Source: Diorhabda sublineata (lineage: Eukaryota > Arthropoda > Insecta > Coleoptera > Chrysomelidae). From it: DNA of 64,000 bases. The translations under genes and the position numbers were made by a program. The notes under the pieces are model-generated. The model was not told where the DNA came from. It did not search any database and worked only from the letters and a program-made list of their open reading frames with translations. Every line of letters starts with the position of its first letter. Within the stretch, counting starts at the first letter, position 1. Of this stretch, positions 58,061 to 64,000 are shown one piece after another. The stretch spans positions 1,813,653 to 1,877,652 of the forward strand of contig NC_079478.1 of assembly GCF_026230105.1 (NCBI RefSeq), read 5' to 3'.

Positions 58061-59234
58061 AGGCTATGCTTTGTACTATCGAATGGACCATTACATTAAT
58101 GTTATTGGGGGGGTCATGTCACTTGAATAATTTCGATGTTTCCAGATCTAACAATTGTATTAAATATGTTGTTAAATTGAAGAATAGATAATTATCAACC
58201 TTTGCACGTATATTTTCACTTAATTTTTGCTATGTTTTTGATTAATTTGAAAGTTTATATGATGGTGGAAATATCTTGTCTTTCATATTAAATAAATTAA
58301 AGCGATTTAGAAGTTATTATTGCCAAAAAATAGTTTGTTAAAACGTTAATTTCGTTATGGTTTATTGGCGTCAGTATATTGTGTGTCTGAAAACAAAAAA
58401 TGGAATTCAATAACTTGCCATGCGGTGGGAACATGTCATGCAGTAATAACCGACGAGTATAAGCACACTTTTCCTGTGGGAAATTCTAACGTTTATCAAA
58501 ACTGAAAAATTATTTAATACCCTAAGTGGATATTGCATTTTGTGCTTCGACCAACTATACCCGTAGAGTTTTTAGCCACCTGATCCCCAAAAGCATACAC
58601 CAAAAGTTTCAAAAACTTTTTAAAAAATTTCTACTACCATTATCTGTTTCGAACTTCAAATAATACTTATTAAATTATTCAATAGCTAAATATACCAAGT
58701 GACTTTATGGTCAGCCTTGACAAATGCGAAGCAACTTTTTAAGTATGAATAAAATTATAGTTTCAAACGTATAGTCATTCGAATTTAAAAACTAGAATTA
58801 GAATTATCTTGTCTTAAACTACAAAAATGATGTATAATAAAAATAAATATCAATTTATAAAAATTGATACTAGCAGTAACATTATCGATAAGATACAAAA
58901 TCAAATTTCAATATATATCTTATCAAATTTGACCCAAACTTTATGTAAACGGCGCGCTTAATCAAATCAATCACATTTTTTTTTCCTGAAGTTTTTTTGA
59001 TGTAATGGTGAGGTTTGAGCGACATATTTCAATCAAAGTATGTTTGTTTAGGTTCTAGTTTGTCTAGCGATGTTAACTTTAAAAAAATGGGATTTAGTTT
59101 GCTTGAATTTCAGTTTTTCAAATGGAACTACGGCTACGGAATTATCGAGTCTACTTTACAACTAATATATATATATTTGAGTGTTACAAAGCATTCATTG
59201 GAGACATCTTCCCTAATTTGAGTTTGACATTCTT
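58061..59234. other. No recognisable feature
   Basis: AT-rich. The 5' part of the following mariner-like relic may begin within 59000-59234 but is unreadable. Confidence 0.3.
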
Positions 59235-59800
59235 TTTTATGACAACAAAAAAGTTGTGGAAGTAGTGCTCAAAAATCATCCTGTTTGCATTCGGAACATA
59301 GTAAATGATCCCAACATCTCTTATGGATCGACTCTACATATTTTGGTTAATATTTTGAGTATGAGGCGTCTCAATGATTGGCCTCAATCTAAAAACAACA
59401 TCCAGTGGAGGTAGCTGAGAATCCTAGATTCATCAAACGGATCATTATTGGTAATTAGACGTGAGTTTATTAAGATCACGTCGAAACTACCCAACCAGTC
59501 AAAGTTGTTTGAAAAATCATCAGTTGCTTTAATTAACGTGTTTTGGTTCACCCTTAATTAGTTCCAAAGGGTAGAAAGTCAATAAAAAATACTAATTGAT
59601 CGTTTTTGAGTGTCTACGGGAGACAGTTTGCAGTAAACGACCGGATTCGCGTGCAGACAATAAATGGATTTATTACCAAGATTATTCGCCGTCCTATTCT
59701 AGCATGATTATACGAAAAGACAGTTATCACTCAACAACAGTATTCGTGAGATTTGGCTCACTGACATATTTTTTTAGAAGCTCTTCTTCGCCGTAAATCT
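59235..59800 (+). mobile_element. Mariner-like transposase relic
   Basis: KVVEVVLKNHPVCIRNIVND followed by PNISYGSTLHILVNILSMRR (about 59251-59369) matches the KVRExVxxDRRLTIRxIAxDLNISxGSxxxILxxxLGMRR linker. VAENPRFIKRIIIGN (about 59411-59457) matches the box before the first catalytic Asp (RIITGDE read as RIIIGN), and HVETTQP then LVPKGRKSIKNTN fit the next segments. Later text is weak; a DYSPSYSSM segment near 59685 may be the HPPYSPDLA box. It is the lineage with the ITGDExWVYxxDxET motif, different from the other mariner relics here. Confidence 0.68.
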
Positions 59801-60499
59801 CTGAAGCAATCACAAGTAATTCATAAAAGATATTGAAGGTCATCGCAGCCGAGATTTACAATAAGTTACAACGTAAAAATTGGAGACAAATTTGTTCCCA
59901 TTAAAACATTATACCATTAACTACTTACTTGTAAAGCTTTGGAAGTTTGGTTAGGTTAGTAAATGATTTCGTGAACGACACAGTTTTCATTCGACTTCCA
60001 TTCAAACAAAATGAAAACAGTCTACAATCCTTGACTTAACTTTTGGTGGAATATTCGTCAATATATCCAAATGTATTTAAAAAGAGAGAGGTAATATCAT
60101 AGAAAGCACTTTCTTGTTACTTCCCAACTTGGTATATAGATTGTTTAAAATGTCACGTCATATAATTGGCTTACTACAAAATTCATGTCAGCTGTTTATT
60201 TGAAAGTTCTAATATATGTATATTATTATGGAACTATGTTGTGATTGTATCACTTAAATTGCTCTATTCTGAGAAATTTCTAACGTAATCTAACCTATCA
60301 TGAACGACATATTTAGTTGAGCTCTTTATTATGCATTATAAACGATTGACAGTCAACCGTACAGAATTTGATTCAACCAAATTGATACATTATAAAAAAT
60401 AAATACACAACATCATTTAGACCATTTTTAAACATATCTCATTTGATCTGCGAGCAGCATTACAGCAGGAGGCAACACGAAAATGTATATTCTTATGGG
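59801..60499. other. No recognisable feature
   Basis: AT-rich. TTGGTTAGGTTAG near 59947 resembles two insect telomere units but is too short to mean anything. Confidence 0.3.
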
Positions 60500-60670
60500 T
60501 CACTAAAGTCATGGAAGTCAAGAATACTGTAGGCCCCATTTAAGGAAATGGAGAGGTAATAGAAAGTTCTTTCAGGATGCAAATATCGAAAAAGGTGCTT
60601 AAGTTATTCATTGTCTGCAAAAATTTTCACTAAAGTCATGGAAGTCAAGAATATTGTAGTTCAGGATGCA
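60500..60670. repeat. Partial tandem duplication, 33-bp repeat copies
   Basis: A 33-base block beginning TCACTAAAGTCATGGAAGTC occurs at 60500-60532 and again at 60627-60659 with one C/T difference. An 11-base block TTCAGGATGCA follows each: at 60571-60581 after the first, and directly at 60660-60670 after the second. The second unit therefore lacks about 38 bases present in the first. This looks like a recent local duplication with a deletion. Confidence 0.9.
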
Positions 60671-60689
60671 TCATGCATTTCGGATGGTG

Positions 60690-61262
60690 TGGATTTGGAC
60701 TAGTGACTGTGACATTGTCCACCTCATGTAAATGAAACAATGTGTTCTATAGATGCAAATTATCATCAAAAGGGATCTAAGAAACAACATGTGGTTCTAA
60801 AACGATCCTCCATCTAACAGTACTAATTACATGTCAGACCTTATTCCAGCCCATGACGTGATAGATTTCCTCCAAAATTTGTTGAATGTTTGTTGTTGTA
60901 ACAAAAATATCTGTCATCATTTCTTCTATAAATAGATATTCTCTCATCTGAAGTACATAAAAAAATCTGTACTCGTCCGTGGAAAGTACATAACCTCAAT
61001 CTTGAACATTCCACTTGGCATTTTTTCTTGCGATTCTTAACCAAGTTGCAAGTTAGTCAGTTGTTCAGTTGAGGAGCAGCAGATTTTAAAACATTTCACT
61101 TTGTTTGTGAAGTTACTTTCACATTTTGAGCCTTACCTAAATCTTGTTTAAGTTCTGCTGCCGTTACGTGTCTTCTTCGTAAAGCTTGCGTATCAAAAAT
61201 ATATTGTCTGCAGGTGAAGTTGCCGACGACTTACCCTGCACTGGCCTATTATCATATTCCAC
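60690..61262 (-). mobile_element. Tc1-like transposase relic, N-terminal and first catalytic region
   Basis: Minus strand: NRPVQGKSSATSPADNIFLI (about 61195-61255), equivalent to RPGxGRxRxTTxREDRYIV. Then ALRRRHVTAAELKQDLGKAQ followed by NVKVTSQT (about 61105-61185), equivalent to xxxRxxTAxELxxxLxxAxGVxVSxQT, a helix-turn-helix. ARKNAKWNVQD*GYVLSTDE with YRFFY (about 60965-61040) matches ARxHxNWxxxxWxxVLFTDESRF, with the first catalytic Asp retained. A FGGNLS segment (about 60873-60890) matches FGGGSV. The second half is not readable beyond that. Confidence 0.77.
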
Positions 61263-61459
61263 GATTTTTCGATTTACCAGGACACATTTGAGTGATTGAT
61301 TTTCAGTATATTTTCATTTTATGAGCAATGTTGTGAAATATTATGTATAAATTCCTGGATACATAAAATAGGAAAGAATTACAAAGACTTTTGGATGTTA
61401 AGTATCAAAAAACATCAAAAATAATTAGAAAATATCGGTAAATTTGAAATATGGATATT
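61263..61459. other. No recognisable feature
   Basis: Short AT-rich spacer that may include the 5' end of the next LINE remnant. Confidence 0.25.
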
Positions 61460-61700
61460 ATTGAAAAGTATCAAGCAGGGTTCAAAAAAGGCAGAAGTAC
61501 CATATACCAAGTGTGGACAACTACAATGTTAATATGGACAGAATCTGTAGGTGAAACAATTGAATAGCATGGAATATTATTTAAGATGAGTTGGATAGCA
61601 TTACTTTAGAGAAAACTACAACCACATGGAAATCAATCTGAGGAAAAATCATATTTACACTACAAAGACTATGAACAAAAAGACTGAGTTCAAGGGTTGA
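61460..61700 (+). mobile_element. LINE RT scrap
   Basis: EKYQAGFKKGRSTIYQVWTT (61462-61521) matches the ExQAGFRxGRSTxDQIFxL block that precedes the first catalytic Asp in many insect LINEs. Following text is degenerate. The expected DFxKAYDxV block is not legible, although KMSWIALL at about 61575 may be its eroded neighbour. Confidence 0.6.
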
Positions 61701-63219
61701 GTCACGTTGGAATTTTCAAGGTTTCGCTTCCCACTTTGAGGGCGTTATCGAGTGATTATTCTTCCATTGGCAAGAAGTGATCCAATTCCGAGGTCCCAAT
61801 CTACCAACTACACGCAATGAACCCCTTTTTTGGTTACCACCCACCAAAATTATCATTGCTGGTCTTCAACTAACTGGTGTGGTTGCCGACTGAACCCTTT
61901 TACACGTGGAATAGTATATCGAAAGAGGTAGCAAATAAACTGTAAGGAAACTTCCTCGACTAGTTCAACCTGATGGAGAGGTCTTGAGAATAAGAACAAA
62001 AAAGGTATAATTACCCAGGTATTGAGGGCACAAAGCTAGATTGCTGGTGGGGAACGATAATTATAGAATATTAAAAGATAAGGAAGAGCAAAGAAGAAAT
62101 GCTTAAAACAGATAAAAGCAGATATAAGATGGGAGGAAGATGCACAGGACTTATCAAATGAAGTAAAAACGATTGAGCTAACTTTGCGCTATAATAAATA
62201 TATGTAAATAGTATAAAAGTTGTTGGTTGATTTCCGGAATTTGTAATGAGTTTTAATTTTATTCCACACCTGGATTGCTTATAGAAATGAAAGAAAGTCA
62301 TGTTTGAGATGACGATGATATCATTCTTATTTGTAATATTACTGAATAGCAACCGCAAATAATGTTGTACTTGTTTTAACCCACTTATACTTGTAAAATG
62401 GTCTGAAAAGATATTGCAATGAAGTTTATTGACGATGCGTTCTGAATTTAATAAGTACTATTGCCAAATTATATATGTTTAATTCAATTATTTGGATCTG
62501 ATATGAAAAAAAAAATATGTAACGTTGACAAGGCTATTTTACAATTTCTTTTGCAACCGTAACAGTTGCGGTTTCTTGATTCTTGATGTGATAAGAATAA
62601 TTGTAAAGTAGCTCATGTGGGTTGAGAAATTCTTCAAACGATAAGATTTATTATGTGTTTTTCTTAAATTTATGAAACATCCGACGTGGGATGTGACTGT
62701 TATAACCTTGATTTGGTCGTGAACTTGTATGTTGAGGTGTGGTTAAGCACACATACTATATACAAATATTTAAACAGAATTACAAGCAATGCACTTCAAT
62801 TATTCATTCAAATTGTAACAGAAACTATATAACTATATACTTGATACAAATTTATAATCTATGCCTCTTCAACTTTTAGTGTAAATGATACAGTTACATT
62901 AGGAAATACTTATACCAAATTAAGAGATGGGAAATAATGTTTACTCCCCTTATAAAATTCGATAAACATCTAATAAATCGTCACTTCACGTGGACTCATC
63001 TTCTCCACTGTTTACCAATGAAAACATCGATTCGTAAACATAAATGCAAGTACACGATTTCTTCGAAATATTCCTGCCAGACAGTCTTCGATAAGCAGTG
63101 GCGTTGTTTGGTGAGATTCATTCAATTCATAAAGTTCAAAATATGACGCTCTTCACAGAACCGAAAAACGTGTATAGAAAAACTGAAATCAGTTAACAAA
63201 CTACTCAAGATTTTATACG
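61701..63219. other. No recognisable feature
   Basis: 61690-61960 is less AT-rich than its surroundings and has no long open frame in the plus strand; nothing recognised. The rest is AT-rich. The 95-codon minus frame at 62071-62358 is hydrophobic and low in complexity. Confidence 0.3.
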
Positions 63220-63360
63220 TAGGACAGTTTATAGTTTATATAAGGAAAAAAATATTGCTACATTAGAAGTAATACAGCAAAAGGTACCAGATTATCCAGA
63301 ATACAATTATACCAGCTTAGAAACATTGAAATCCTTCAAAGGTTTCAGAATAAAGTTTTA
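63220..63360 (+). mobile_element. Weak DNA-binding-domain-like fragment
   Basis: RRTVYSLYKEKNIATLEVIQ followed by QKVPDYPEYNYTSLETLKSF (about 63220-63340) resembles the helix-turn-helix pattern RRxVYxxYxExxxxTLxxIxxxxxxxxxxxxSxxTLxxxL, sometimes found before DDE_3-type nuclease domains in insect genomes. The text then breaks. An open frame downstream (63370-63594) is not recognisable as transposase. It could be an unrelated chance frame. Confidence 0.28.
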
Positions 63361-64000
63361 AAATGTGGAATGTTTTTCTCTATGAAAAGAGCAGGTTTTA
63401 ACGTAGATTATACACACCATAAGCTTGATGAAGACAATAGTACAGCAGATTTATTGTGGAAGTACGCCAAAAGCAGGGTTTTTGAAATTGCAGAACCACT
63501 ATCATTTGTATACGTTGCTTTATATCCATTCGACGATTTTTCTGGCAGCAACAGCATACAAACAATGTTTGCTGACTCTTTTTTATCCATTTAACTGTTA
63601 TACAAATCAATAATTCCAATTACTTATTAAAATGAACTGTCAGCTTGATATTGTTGGATAAATAATAATGCTTTTAATGCTACAGAAACCGGTCAATGCT
63701 GTTAATAATTTCATGGGACTTTTATAACAAAGAGTTGAAGTTTAGGTGAAGGAAAGATCTGATATACCTCACGGGATGTATCAAATAATACGTGAGGAAA
63801 TTGATAGTATAAAACGAAATGCCATTTAGGTATCTATGGAATGTTAAAAATATTCTCTTTTTGGAAGAGGAAATTCAAATTTGGAAATAAATTGGAAGGC
63901 AAACAATGTATTTTTATATATTAGAAAAACCATTTACAGACTTTTCATGCGGAAGGGTCAATAGCGTGTCCACATAAATTCATTCTCTGGAAAATGCAGC
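63361..64000. other. No recognisable feature
   Basis: Frames are open on both strands at 63370-63619 (60-74 codons), so none can be trusted. The end of the window is AT-rich. Confidence 0.3.

Noticed and set aside
59947..59960. GGTTAGGTTAG as insect telomeric repeat
   Set aside because: Only two units; expected by chance in a window this size.
63370..63619. Open frames after the weak DNA-binding-like fragment, considered as a transposase core
   Set aside because: No catalytic box is readable, and both strands are open over the same interval.
1..64000. tRNA, rRNA, CRISPR arrays, bacterial-type operons and long host coding exons
   Set aside because: Looked for tRNA box B (GGTTCGANTCC) matches with a partner box A, conserved rRNA text, regularly spaced repeats and long open frames. 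None was found; the window reads as eukaryotic non-genic DNA.

Overview
This window looks like a piece of an arthropod, most likely insect, nuclear genome. The sequence is strongly AT-rich, I recognise no host gene, and almost everything identifiable is a decayed transposable element of a kind typical of insects: mariner and Tc1 relatives, piggyBac, hAT, R1-like and Jockey/CR1-like LINEs, and a Penelope-like element. All protein calls come from reading translated motifs by eye; no database was searched. No element has an intact ORF, so the window reads as an old transposon graveyard, either intergenic or inside a large intron.

Layout. 0-8 kb: a clipped copy of a dispersed repeat, a LINE reverse-transcriptase (RT) scrap, a nearly full-length Tc1 relic (4.1-4.95 kb), a possible hAT terminus (5.1 kb) and an internally deleted mariner (7 kb, minus). 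10-16 kb: two LINE pieces, three mariner relics (one with both inverted ends but no catalytic core) and a 371-bp fold-back element. 16.8-21.5 kb: a hammerhead-like repeat, a nearly full-length mariner (minus), a Penelope GIY-YIG endonuclease remnant and a Jockey/CR1 RT (minus). 26.4-32 kb: a LINE on the minus strand, then a nested cluster (R1-like RT fused to a mariner 3' half whose terminal repeat is split by a 515-bp hAT MITE with a perfect 8-bp target duplication), then an R1-like C-terminus on the minus strand. 37.6-41.5 kb: a Tc1 tail, a Jockey RT scrap, a mariner split by about 300 bp, and a Jockey RT (minus). 45.9-48.2 kb: a Tc1-like relic abutting a mariner C-terminus, a Jockey/CR1 C-terminus, and another copy of the hammerhead-like repeat. 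50.6-54.3 kb: an internally deleted mariner, then a Tc-like transposase interrupted at a TTAA by a piggyBac relic that contains a possible 60-bp intron. 55.7-63.5 kb: three LINE remnants, a mariner-like and a Tc1-like transposase relic, and a weak possible DNA-binding domain.

How it fits together. There is no operon-like logic. What can be reconstructed is a history of insertion: hAT into mariner, piggyBac into a Tc-like element, an unknown insert into mariner, and repeated loss of the transposase catalytic core. The most distinctive signal is the dispersed repeat at 1-56, 16843-16905, 33484-33520 and 48127-48193. One copy folds by hand into a hammerhead-ribozyme-like structure with a 7-bp stem I placed exactly at the predicted cleavage site.
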